A DNA stretch of 64,000 nt from Blasia pusilla (Eukaryota; Marchantiophyta; Marchantiopsida; Blasiales): contig CM114275.1 of the NCBI GenBank assembly GCA_050084515.1, positions 10,602,001-10,666,000 of the forward strand, in the 5' to 3' direction. The translations under genes were made by a program, and so were the position numbers. Positions 24,415 to 35,365 of this stretch are shown in pieces; the first letter of the stretch is position 1; each line of letters starts with the position of its first letter. The notes beneath the pieces were generated by a model, which was not told the DNA's origin, did not search any database, and saw nothing but the letters and a program-made list of their open reading frames with translations.

Positions 24415-25370
24415 TGTGTCATGCGCCTACTTCTCTTCAACGTCAATCTTTAGTGTTGCGGAAGCGTACGTTCAGTAGGACACGCTCTCATTGCTGATCT
24501 GTACCCAAACACACTCACGTCAGTCTAGTTTGGGTCAATCAGCCTTCCAACTCACCAAGTTCTCAACTCGGCACCTCATAAGCTCAACCTTCCCTAATTC
24601 CTAGCCTTCCAACGTGGGCAAGTATTCTGAGACTTGGGACAAACTTTCTGGTTAGTCCAAGCACCTTAAACAATGTTCGCGCGCCTTGCAGTCCCAACTG
24701 CCCAATAGACCTTGCACGAGCCCCCAAACCGAGACCCAACTACATGATTCGCGGGTTGGAATCTCTTGGACTTGGTTCGGATTTTGAATCCCGATGCCAA
24801 AACTTCCGATCCATTCTATGCCCTTGGGTCGCCCCATGATGACCCAAAGTGGGCTTCAAATCCCAAAAACCCTTGGAGAGCTTCCCCCTTACTAGTACTT
24901 ATGGGGATCCCTACCCTCCCCCTACCTTTAGGGAAGAGACGTTGATGCCCCTCTTTTTGCCCCTCAAACCGACTGCGCGTATAATTATTTTTGGCTAGTT
25001 TCTCAGCCTCTACTTGTGTGCTTGCTAAGATCTTTTGTGCGTTGGAAGAGGCTTTGCATAAGCTTTCCAACGCCACCTTAATTGTCCCAAATTAATTTTA
25101 GGACTTAAAAGTTATGGTCCAAAATACAATCAAAACCCCATACGCTAGTCACATTCCAAATTCGGTTCTTACCTCTTTGGCAACCAACCTTCCTAGACTC
25201 AATTTCTATCAAGTCTTGGATTGCGTTTGTTTCAGGTTTCCTAGTCGCAACCATAAAGGCATGAAATGCTCAACCTTGATTGCATCTCGTCTCTTGTGTC
25301 TCTTCCAAGAGACCATTCCAAGTTCCAAGGCGCAAACCATCCTAGCGTGAGCCCACTATAGTTTGGATGT
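24415..25370 (-). repeat. Probable LTR of the Gypsy-type element (upper border approximate)
   Basis: On the minus strand the sequence just before the PBS ends GACACA, a proper LTR end (..CA). The LTR should extend to higher coordinates until the Copia fragment that begins at about 25,383. The 5' TG border cannot be fixed because no second LTR is present. No coding sequence is recognisable in the interval. Confidence 0.45.
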
Positions 25371-25382
25371 TCCACTTGGCGT

Positions 25383-26745
25383 TCATTTGATTACGAGGAT
25401 CACCAAAATCTGTGCCACCATTTTCTTTGTTGGACAATACTTGAGTGTCACTTCTCCTTTCGCTACGCACTTCATTATGAAGTGGTGGTGAATATCAAAA
25501 AGTTTGGTGGGACCATGATGGGCAAGATTCTTTGCAATTGCAATACACGATTCATTGTCCTCATGAATGAGGATCGGATAAGGTTGCTCGATCCCATAAT
25601 CTCCGATTACTTTTTGAAACCATAGAACCTCCTTAGCTGCAATAGTGGTAGCAACATATTCCGCTTCTATTGATGAGGGAGAATTTTTTATTGTTTCTTG
25701 CTTAACCAAGAGACTGCTGCTCTGCCTAGAGTGAAAGCAAAGCCTCCAACTGAACATCATATCTCCTTGCAACCTCCCCAATCTTCATCGCTGTATCCTA
25801 CTAGTTATAAGCTTGCATGTTCGCCATTGTAGTGCAACACTAAATTCTTAGTTTCTTGCAAGTACCGAAATACTCGTTTCACTCCTTGCCAATGTGATAT
25901 GCAAGGTTGAGACATATAATATGCAAAGTGTTGACAAGAAAAATAGATATCATACCTAGTTGCATTTGCCAAATACAACATAGATCTCAATGCTTGTTGA
26001 TGCAATTTGACTCCTTTTGAGTCTAGCGGCATAACATTCTCATGAATGGTTAAATGCTTTGGCTCCATGGGTGTTGCAACAACTTTTTCCTCCTTCATCC
26101 CAAATTCTTCAAGCTTTAGAGAGATATACATAGTTTGGCTCAAACTAATAGCTCCATCAGCTTTCCTCCGAGAAAAAGTAATGCCAAGAAAATGATTCAA
26201 CTCACCAAGATCTTTCATCTTGTAGCACCTTTTCAAATTTTCCTTTTGAATCACAACAATATCAAATTTTTTCCCTCCAAGCAATACATCATCAACATAC
26301 ACAATAAGGGCAATGACCAAATAATCCATCTTCATTGTGTAGAGACATGGGTCAAAATTAGAGGGTTTCCAAGCAAGTGCCAATAAGGAATAATCCAAGA
26401 TCTCATTCCATCCACGTCAACTTTCTTTAGACCAAGTAAAGTCTTTAGAAATCGCACAACTTTGCTTTTGTGCTCTAGAGGAGTATGCAAACCTTCAAGT
26501 ACTTTCATGAAGATATTCTCCTCCTCAAGTTCGCCATTCAAATAAATTGAAATAGCATCGAATTCTTGAACACTCAAATCTAGAGTGGTTTCTAAAGAAT
26601 AAAACACAAGACCTTTGATTTGGGAGTATCCTTTTGCAACTAACCATGCTTTAAACCTCTCAAATGATCTTTTGATGCAACCTTGGTACGAAACACCCAT
26701 TTTGAATCTATGGGTTCCCTTCTTCGCAAGGTTGCACGGAAACGG
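25383..26745 (-). mobile_element. Ty1/Copia reverse transcriptase-RNase H fragment, degenerate
   Basis: Minus-strand frames 26,745-26,332, 26,398-25,805 and 25,781-25,383 read in order through a Copia RT and RNase H. They show an altered N-terminal motif (KAWLVAKGYSQI), VQEFDAISIYLNGELEEE (compare LDVxxAFLxGxL), the active site VYVDDVLLGG, LGELNHFLGI, then SIEAEYVATTIAAKEVLW and HEDNESCIAIAKN of RNase H. Frames are broken several times. Gag, protease and integrase are absent. Homology stops abruptly near 26,745, where a GC-rich repeat begins, and near 25,383, where the Gypsy LTR lies. This suggests nested insertion. Confidence 0.88.
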
Positions 26746-27315
26746 ACAAGTCTGTCCACGGGACGGACATGGAACACCAGGCGTGAGCACAGGTTTTTGT
26801 GGCACCCAAAATGACCGCATGGGCTCCACTTGCGGGCCATCGTTGCGGGCTCTGATGAAGGATGTCCACCAGGGTACGGGCCTCAATCGCGATGCGGGCT
26901 ACAAGCGAGCGCGACGTGCGGGCCTTGAAGCATGCGTTTGGGCTGCTTGCGGGCCGCCGAGACCTAGCCCGCGCGCGGCCTAGGTCACGGGCTCATTGTG
27001 GGCTAGGGTGCGAGCCCTAAAGCATGCATCTGGGTTGATTACCAGCCGCTTGCGGACTCAGGCGTGGGCCTAGCAGCCCGCATATGGGCTAATGTGCGGG
27101 CTTCTTGCGGGCCTGGGAGCCCGTATATGGGCTAAGGCGCGGACTCACTAGCGGGCCGCCAAGCCCGCAAGCACGGGCTCTAAGTAAGGGCGCAAGGAGC
27201 GTAGTGCGGGCTGGTTGCGGGCCTTGGAGCCCGCATGCAGGCTAGGGTGCGAGGCCGCACACGGGCTCCTTACAAGCGGTGTGGGCCAAGGGTTTTGGGC
27301 GGGCCCTGTGATTTT
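26745..27315. repeat. GC-rich degenerate repeat built on 'GCGGGC(T/C)' words
   Basis: A strongly GC-rich island in otherwise AT-rich DNA. Words such as TGCGGGCTNNTTGCGGGCCT, GGAGCCCGCAT and ATGGGCTAAG recur at irregular spacing, roughly every 60-90 bases. Units at about 27,095-27,140 and 27,205-27,245 are nearly the same. It begins exactly where Copia homology stops. It could be part of an LTR or a decayed tandem repeat; I do not recognise it. Confidence 0.6.
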
Positions 27316-28480
27316 AGTGAGGTATTAAATAAATTATGTCACTAACATGGTTTGGGTGATTGACGGTTTGAGAGGTTGGAATAGGGTTATTGTAGGAGAA
27401 TATAGGTTAGTTAGAAATGAGTCTAATTGATGAATTTAGGATCCTAGTGGTGGAGAAAGGAATGATAATATTAAAATAATTTTGATTTGGGTGGTTGTAT
27501 TGCAAAATAGGTCTCTTGGAAATTTAAATTAGGTCAAGAAGCTAGGATAGGTCAAGAAGGAATCTAATAGGAGAATAAAATTAGGTTTATTAAAGAAAAT
27601 TAATATTGATGGTTTAATAATCAATTGTAAGTGGGGATAGATGATTTGGGGAGTTAGAAGGGTTCATTCTCTTCCTTTCATCCTTTACATTAATTTGCCA
27701 TCAGTTTTTTCTAGTCCCTCAAAATCTCATTCCATCTCTCTCTCTCTCAAAAATCTTCTCCTCTCAAGGCCTCTCTCTCTCTCTCTCTCTAGATCTCTCT
27801 CTCTCTCTCTCTCTACCCCAAAGATATGAGCTAAACTTGATAAGTGAGAATAAGTTTTTGCCACTCAGATAACATTGATACTAAAGGTTGCAACACATTA
27901 TCTAAGTTAGCATATTGATCTTTCTTGTTCACCATTGAGTGTTCCAAGTTTTGTTATTGACTCATTCATGACCAATATTTGTGTAATTTGCATACATTTT
28001 ACTAATCATTATCTACTAAGATTGATATAGTAAATTGTTGCAAATTTTCCAAATATTGTTGGATTGAGGTTAGTGATGTTTCTCAAGTAGTCATGACCAA
28101 AAAGAGAACTCCAATAGATTGTGAAGGAACATTAGGAAGTTTGAAAGCATCTTGTTGATCGTTGAATGGTAACATCATTTGATAAAAACACTTTGCCCAA
28201 GTATTGTTCTATTCTATGAAAACCTATCAAAGAATCCAGATGATGGAGCATTTTCACGAGAGAGACGAAAGACAAAGGATGGGAATCAAGATACCCATCA
28301 TGCCAAATTATGTGTGAAGGTTCCTCGGTGGCATGTGCAATGGGATCAATGTTTTTGTACAACAAAACGCTAGGTACTAGAGGGAAATGGACAAAGAAGG
28401 GAAGCGAGACCTACAAGTGAAGTGGAAGAGACGACTCCGTTACAAATAGGTTCGCAAAAACAAGAAATAGCGTTTATGTT
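27316..28480. other. AT-rich sequence with CT microsatellite
   Basis: No gene is supportable. A CT dinucleotide tract, interrupted at AGAT, lies at about 27,735-27,814. The final few hundred bases may be the decayed 5' part of the hAT-like element that follows. Confidence 0.45.
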
Positions 28481-28489
28481 GTACAAAAA

Positions 28490-30437
28490 CATTGATGGGA
28501 TTGCGGACATGCCACCGAGTGACAGTCTCGAAGAATGCAAAGGAGTTGTTGAGCCTATTTGAGGGAGAAGTAGTTCTGGGAAGAAGCAAGCTGATCTACG
28601 GGATTCTTTCAACATCCAAGGAATAGAAGTTGCGAATGACATGTGGGCAAAGTGTTTTTACAAATGTGGTATACCATTCAACGTAGTACAACAAGATGCT
28701 TTCAAACAAGCAGTGTTGGCAACAACAAAGGTGAAGGGTTACTCAGATCCTAGTTACAATTCGTTACACCATCCTACTTGAGAAACATATGGGGAAGGTG
28801 AAGGAAAAGGTGGATGGCATATTGGACAATTTGCGTTTGGGGGCCACGATCATAACGGATTCTTGGACCAATGTGAGGAGCGAGTCTTTAGTGAACATAA
28901 TGGTCTCCTATCCACAAGGTGAGGTCATGATTGAGTCAATAGACACCAAAGGGGAATCCCAGAGGGCGGAATGGTTGGTAGGTCATATAGAGAGGACTAT
29001 CAAGCGCATCGGTCCAGAGAATGTGTTGCAACTTGTGACAGACAATGCTAGGAATGAGCGAGCAGCAGGGAAACTTATCAAGGCAAAGTTCTCTCATATT
29101 CTTTGGGGTAGATGCGAATCACATTCTCTTGATCTAGTCTGCGAAGAGTGAGGTAAATGGCCTTGGATGGACAAGATTTTTGCACAAGCTCGTGAGATGG
29201 AAGTATTTGTGAAGACTAGAACTTGGATGATGGCTAAATTCATGAAAACCAATCCAATGAAGAGATGATTGTTGCTTCTTGCAAATACACGCATTGCCTT
29301 AAATTTATCATATTGGGATGCGTCTTAGAATTGAGGGAGGCGTTCCATGCCATGGTTGCCACCAATGTTTTTAGGGAGTATTTCAATAGCACGGATGCGA
29401 GGCTAAGGGAGAAGGCACGAGAGATTGAGACTACTATGGTCAATCACGATTTTTGGATGGAGGGTGAGGAGTTATTTGTTGCGGCTCAACCAACTATTAT
29501 TCTATTGAGAGAGTGTGATGGTCATAAAGCAATGACGGGGCATATTTATCGCCATATTTTTTAGATACTGGAAGAGACTCGTTCCTTTCGTATAACTCCA
29601 TGGCCCGGTGTGGATGGAGGGCATCGCGGTAAGTTTGTCACAATGTCTAGAGCTATAGAGATGGTCCATGTTATTTCTAGGTGGTGGGCACTTATCCACA
29701 ACAAGTTACATGCAATTTGCTACATTCTTGCCCCTTAAAATCTTCTTGATAGTGTTCAAGACGTCTGAAACTTTATGCAATGGGGGTGCATGGCCTCAAT
29801 GTCACCGAGGCTAATTCTTATGTGGCAACTTGCTTGCGGAAATTAGGCAACATTGTGAACCATCACGAAATATTTCTGGATGAATTTGGTAGGGAAGTTA
29901 TTGATTCACTTAGTTCCTCTGATTGGTGGAGCATGCACATTGCGCTATGTGGCTAAGTCCATATTAGCACAAGTGGTTTCATCTTCTTATACAGAGAGAA
30001 ATTGGAGTAGTTATAGTTTCATCCACAACAAGCACAAGAATAAATTGACCAACGAGCGTGCCAGGGATTTGCTTTACATCTACACAAACTCAAGGTTTGG
30101 AGACAAGGGTGTTTCTTGGAAATCAAGACAAGCGCTCTTGTACGAGAAATACTTTTCAACAAGGCATAGACAAGAACAAGCTAGAAGGGTAGTAGAAGAT
30201 GGCAGTGAATCTAGCTTGCATGCAAGAAACCGTGATGGTAATCATGAAGATAACCTTGACTTGCAAGATGAGGACTTGGAGGAGGTGGATGTGATATGTG
30301 GAATTCATGGCATCAAAGGGAGAGAGGATATTCATATCGGCAACACTAAAAATTTTGATTCCGAGGGGCTTGGAAGAGATGAAGATGATGTTGAAATGGA
30401 ACATTGGATTCGAGAGCACAAGGGAGAGCAACAATGA
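28490..30437 (+). mobile_element. hAT-superfamily transposase relic (DUF659 and hAT dimerisation regions)
   Basis: Plus-strand frames line up in the order of a plant hAT-like transposase. A degenerate start near 28,500-28,780 (MWAKCFYKCGIPFNVVQQDAF) leads into the DUF659 region at 28,789-29,151 (LRLGATIITDSWTNVRSES, VLQLVTDNARNERAAGKLI, WGRCESHSLDLVCEE). A middle region at 29,265-29,700 follows (MVATNVFREYF, ITPWPGVDGG, SRAIEMVHVISRWW), then the C-terminal hAT dimerisation region at 29,900-30,150 (AQVVSSSYTERNWSSYSFIH, KNKLTNERARDLLYIYTNSR). Stops and frameshifts near 29,151, 29,275, 29,564 and 29,740 inactivate it. A C-terminal acidic tail follows. Terminal inverted repeats and the 8-bp target duplication were not found. 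Confidence 0.83.
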
Positions 30438-30660
30438 AAGACTTCAAGCGAAGCCAATTTGCCCAGAACTTCTCCTAACATAAACTATGACCCTCAGATT
30501 GCTGCACCAGTAGGAGTTTAGAATTATTCACCGAGTCTAGTGAACCTATGCAGAATACTCCTCCACAATCTTTGAGCGCTGAAACGGTGGACTTAGTTGA
30601 TGAGCCTAATGATAATGATAATGATGTTCTCATACCTATGATTCCAAATTCTTAACCCAT

Positions 30661-32630
30661 CAATTTTTTTGAAACTTGGCAAGAGTGGAACATGCACCTT
30701 GGAAACCATGTAGAAACACTTTCAGCTCAAGATGGGAAAGTTAGTTCAAGCTCAAAAAGGAGTTAGTAATATTTGAGTTTTTTCTCACAACTTCATTTTG
30801 CCTCAAACTTGGCAAGACTGTAAGAGGCACCTTTAAGACCATGTGGCCCAAATTTCAGCTCAACATGAGAAAGTTGGACAAGATGAAAAATGAAAAAACC
30901 TTTTTTTTGTAGAAGGTCTCATGGTTCAGGTCCAAAAATGAGTTAGTAATTTTTTAGCTTTTCCTCACAACTTCATTTTGATTGAAACTTGGCAAGAATG
31001 TGACATGCACCTTAGGGACCACATGGGCCAAATTTTAGCTCAAGATGACAAATTTGGACAAGATGAAAAATTAAAAAACCAGTTTTTCAAAGAAGGTTTG
31101 ATGGTTCAAATCCAAAAAGTAGTTAGTAATTTCTGAGCTTTTGCTCACAACTCCATTTTGCATGAAAATTTGTAAGACTGCTAGATGCACCTTGGAGACC
31201 ATATGGACGAAATTTCAATTCAAGATGAGAAATTTGGGCAAGATGAAAAATGAAAAAAGTTGATTTTGATAGAAGGTTTGATGGTTCAGGTCCAAAATGG
31301 ACTTGCCATTTTTTGAGCTTGTGGTCCCAACTCCATTTTTCTTCAAACTTAGCAAGAGTGCTAGATGCACCTTGGAGACCATCTGGGCCAAATTTCAGCT
31401 CAAGAATAAAAAGTTGGACAAGGTGAAAAATTAAAGACGTTCTTTTCGTTCAAGGTTTAATGGTTCAAGTCCAAGAAGGAATTAGTAATTTTTGAGCTTT
31501 TTCTCCCGACTCCATTTTGCATGAAAAATAGCAAGACTGCTAGATGAACCTTGTAGACCATTTGGGCCAAATTTCACCTCAAGATGAGAAATTTGGACAA
31601 GCTGAAAAATCATAAGACCTTATTTTTATTCAAGGTTTAATGGTTTGGGTCAAAAAAGGAGTTAGTAATTTTTGAGCTTTTTCTCACAATTCCATTTTCA
31701 CTTAAACTTGGAAAGAGTGTAACATGCACCTTGGGGACCATGTGGGCCAAATTTCAGCTCAACATGAGAAAGTTGGATAAGATGAAAAATGAGAAAACCT
31801 TATTTTGGTAGAAGGTCTCATGGTTCGAGTCCAAAAAGCAGTTAGTAATTTTTGAGCTTTTAGTCACAACTTCATTTTGCGTGAAGCTTAGCAAGAGTGC
31901 TAGATGCACGTTGGGAACCATGTTGGCCAAATTTCAGCTCAAGATGACAAATTTAGACAAGATGGAAAATGAAAAAACCTTATTTTGATAGAAGGTCTAA
32001 TGGTTTGCGTCCAAAAAGGAATTAGTAATTTTTTAGCTTTTTCTCACATCTCAATTTTGACTGAAACTTGGCAAGAGTGTCACATACATCTTGGGGACCA
32101 TATTGTACAAATTTCAGCTTAAGATGAGAAAGTTGGACAAGATGAAAAATGAAAAAACCATTTTTTCAGAGAAGGTCTAGTGGTTCAGGTTCAAAAAGGA
32201 GTTAGTAATTTTTGGGCCTTTGCTCACAATTCCATTTTGCATGAAACTTTACTAGAGTATAACATGCGCCTTGGGGAACACGTGGGACAAATTTCAGTTC
32301 AAAATGTGAAGTTGGACAAGATGTAAAATGAAAAAACATTTATTTTGATAGAAGGTCTGATGGATTGGGTACAACCAAAATGGACTTGCCACTTTTTGAG
32401 TTTGTGGTCCTAACTCCATTTTTCTTTAAACTTGGCAAGGGAGCTAGATGCACCTTCGAGACCATATGGGCTAGATTTTAGCTCAAGATGGAAACGTTGG
32501 ACAAGATGTCCGATTAAAGACATTTATTTCAATCAAGGTTATGTGCTTCACGTCCAAAAAGTCATTTTAAACTTAATTTGGGATGAGACTTTGCCAGAGT
32601 AATAGATGTAACTTGGGGACCAATGTGCAC
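30661..32630. repeat. Tandem array of ~180-bp repeats, about 11 copies
   Basis: The phrase 'gttagtaatttttgagctt' or a close variant recurs near 30,763, 30,939, 31,127, 31,299, 31,480, 31,661, 31,841, 32,021, 32,201 and 32,381, a period of about 180 bases. Each unit also contains recognisable 'gcaccttggagacca', 'aaatttcagctcaagatgag' and 'ttggacaagatgaaaaat' segments. Copies are diverged (point changes and small indels). Every fifth unit or so carries 'gacttgcca' in place of 'gttagtaat' (31,299; 32,381), which hints at a higher-order unit. Monomer length resembles plant satellites. It is not coding. Confidence 0.9.
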
Positions 32631-32639
32631 TATTCTATA

Positions 32640-33415
32640 GAATGTTAGAAGAGTTCTTACATTTCACCCTTGTAAGTAATTACACTCCTACAATCAAATG
32701 TAAATGATATCATTCTCCCTAGAGTAAATTCATCATTCCATAAAATTCAAACCAAATCTATTCATTCTCCATTAAAATTCAGTTTTCCTTTCCATTACAT
32801 ATGAATCAAGGCACCTATGAATTTATTTATCTAATATTTTAAATTTTATAAAAATTTAGTAATATTTATATTCATCTATTATAATATTAAATAAAAATTA
32901 ATTAATAAGTAAATCTAGTTTTCTATTCCACCCAAGTCCCTTTCAAATTCTACACCATGAAATATTGGTCACTAAAAAAAATTCATACATTAGTTTCCTT
33001 TATAATTCAATTCAAACATATATTTTCCTTCATTAATTTTGGAAAAAAAATTCATCCCTTTTCCAATTCCCATCTTTCAATAAATAAAAGAAAATCACTT
33101 ATTTTGATGAGTAAGTAATTTTTAGGAGTGAGTAATTAAAAAAATTAAATTTATGTCAAACAAATCATTCAATTATGGTACCTTCCACCTTATCCAAGGA
33201 TTTCTAACCCAAGAGAAAATTTTCATCCATTTCATGAACTCACTTCATGGACAACATTCGTGATCGACTCACATTCACAAGTTTCCTTAGTAGAATATTT
33301 TGAATTTTTTTGAAAATATTTTATAACAAATGAGGAGTATCCCACAAAACATCTAGATTGAGAAGAACCTAATACTTATGTATATTACAAAGATATAAAT
33401 ATCAACTCATTCTCT
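32640..33415. other. AT-rich spacer
   Basis: No gene, repeat or hairpin that I can support. AT-rich with homopolymer runs. Confidence 0.5.
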
Positions 33416-33904
33416 CTAATCTGATTCATCATCCGATATGTGTAACATCGGTGCCGACGTCTCACCATTTCTTCCTCTTCTTCCCCTAGCTCTAGTCACG
33501 CGCGTCCCACCTCCACGAGGAATAGTCCTTTCCAACTCAACATCAGCTTCACCATCATCAGTTTCTTGTGTTGGTTGTGTCGAAAACATCTCCGACTCTC
33601 TCTCGAAGAATCCAAAGAGTTCCTTCTGCATTCGACGAGAATAATAGTATGTTCGAGGATATCTACCTTTAGTCCTTTGAGGAATATCTTGCCATAAGAA
33701 AGATGGCAAGATCAATTCGAGTATCCTTGAAACAAGCTCATCCATCACTGCATTTTGATGATAGTTTAGCACAAGTTGTCGAGTTGTGATGAGGGCATCT
33801 CGAACTTCTTGTGAATTCAACCCTTGAGCAAAGAAGAAGTTTTCCGCCTCTCGATTTTGGAGATCAATGGTTGTTTTGTAAATGAGATCTCCTTGATCGT
33901 ACAT
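33416..33904 (-). CDS. Unrecognised 162-aa frame, probably transposon-associated
   Basis: The first ATG is at 33,904 (MYDQGDL). The frame is open without stops to 33,416. It has a Leu-rich helical middle (VMDELVSRILELILPSF), an Arg/Tyr-rich segment (KGRYPRTYYYSRRMQ), an acidic stretch, an RGG-like basic patch (RGGGTRVTRARGRRGR) and an acidic end HISDDESD. An interrupted but coding-like frame continues upstream to about 34,010, so this may be the last part of a larger gene. I recognise no domain. It lies between the repeat array and a Copia fragment, so a transposon protein is the best guess. Confidence 0.4.
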   Translation of the reverse strand: MYDQGDLIYKTTIDLQNREAENFFFAQGLNSQEVRDALITTRQLVLNYHQNAVMDELVSRILELILPSFLWQDIPQRTKGRYPRTYYYSRRMQKELFGFFERESEMFSTQPTQETDDGEADVELERTIPRGGGTRVTRARGRRGRNGETSAPMLHISDDESD

Positions 33905-34149
33905 GTCAATGCAGCAGACCAATCACACTCGCATTGCCCGATCAATCCTCTTTTGGCGAGGGATTTCTGCTTGAACCACCCCGTCTATGTTCACTTTGGG
34001 GTTATAGTTTGATCGGCGGCTACGATGTCCAAACTGAAAGTGAAATTTTCTTGCTCTTGGGTTAATTTGCGATAAGTGGGTGGTGCATTGCCATCAGAAG
34101 TGCGAAAAGATAGCCGAAAATATGATAGAGTCTTCATGATCAAGCTTGT

Positions 34150-35217
34150 CTACAAGTTGGACACTTGTGAGATAGTAGCGGCATGTAGATCTCTAGACGG
34201 TAGGGGCCAATCTATCCCATCTCCATCCAAGTTGAATTTACATCCCCTTTTGCACAAGGTTGCAGTTGATAGAAGCATATCTTGTGCATCAGGTACCCAA
34301 TGCACATTCTTCACAATCATCGAAATATAAGATGCATCTCACCTAATTCGCATAATTTATGCTTACATCCATCATAGCCTTATAATCGATGGATGCACTT
34401 TCATCCAAATTGTGGATCTTGCTTGGATCCCCTTGGATATACACATCGACTACATAATTAATGTGAAAAAATCTACAGATGATCTGAGTGCATTCAATAA
34501 ATGCATGTTAACCATCTTTCGCGTTGAGAGGACCACAACTACACTTGCATTTGCCGCATAGCATAGCCCTTTGATTTTGGACGTTCAAAATCACCCTTCC
34601 AATGCCCAATTTATGCACAAGCTTGATATCTGCTCTCCGAATTTTGCTATTTGAATTTAAGATGTTGATTTTCCCTTTCAACTTTCCATACTATTGGTCC
34701 AACCTTCAATTCTACTTGCATTGGGGAAAGAGGCTTCCGTGTCAATTGCACCGAAAAAGCAAAATCTAAAGAGATATTCTTCTTTTTAAGCCTTATCTCC
34801 TCTTTGAAAAGTATGAACCGCACAATTTCTTCTTTTCCCCATGACCCTATTGATTGAACCAACAAATCCCAAGATTCATGCAGATTATTGAGCATGAGCT
34901 ATGCCACGCTTTGCTTGCTCATCTCTCCACTGACATCGATATACTCATCCCTAAGATCAAACATTTGATGAAGAAATATCTCAATCGATTCACCCCCTGT
35001 GAGCTCTCACTTCCATCTCTTCCTCATCCCATTTGTCTATCGCACGAGCATTTTCCTCGTTTAGGGTCTCTCGATTGAGCATTAGTCTCTCGATTTTCCC
35101 TTCTACATACTTAAATAGTTTCTGAGCACTCAATAAATACATCATAGAAAAATACCACATGCTATGGTTTCTTTCATCAAGCCGTTCAAGGCAGTGATCG
35201 GATGAAGGAGAAGCCAT
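34150..35217 (-). mobile_element. Copia-type gag fragment with protease-integrase linker remnant
   Basis: From the ATG at 35,217 the minus strand reads the start of a Copia (UBN2-type) gag: ERLDERNHSMWYFSMMYLL, LFKYVEGKIERL, ENARAIDKWDEEEME. This is the usual N-x-x-x-W...L...V-x-G pattern. A broken frame at 34,895-34,647 resembles the later gag segment (LNNLHESWDLLVQSIGSW). Near 34,320-34,150 the reading NVHWVPDAQDMLLSTATL resembles the 'VLYVPGLKKNLLSV' region between protease and integrase. The rest of pol is missing. The Helitron at 35,265 is inserted only about 48 bases upstream of the gag start codon. Confidence 0.7.
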
Positions 35218-35275
35218 TGCTATGGGAAATTAAATAAAGGCAACGTCAATGAGTTTTTTATCAACTAGTAAGGTG

Positions 35276-35292
35276 CCCGTGCAATGCACGGG
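35276..35292 (-). repeat. Helitron 3' subterminal hairpin
   Basis: A perfect 7-bp stem (cccgtgc / gcacggg) with a 3-base loop, seven bases from the terminal CTAG (35,265-35,268). Such hairpins are thought to act as the transposition stop signal in Helitrons. Confidence 0.92.
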
Positions 35293-35365
35293 TGCAAGAG
35301 GGAATACGAAAGATGCAAATAGGCATGTAGGAAAAAAATTATGATCTGATTTTTAAATATTTATT

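Noticed and set aside
30661-32630. Repeat array considered as a CRISPR-like array
   Set aside because: Units are about 180 bp, contiguous and diverged, with no unique spacers, and the genome is a plant.
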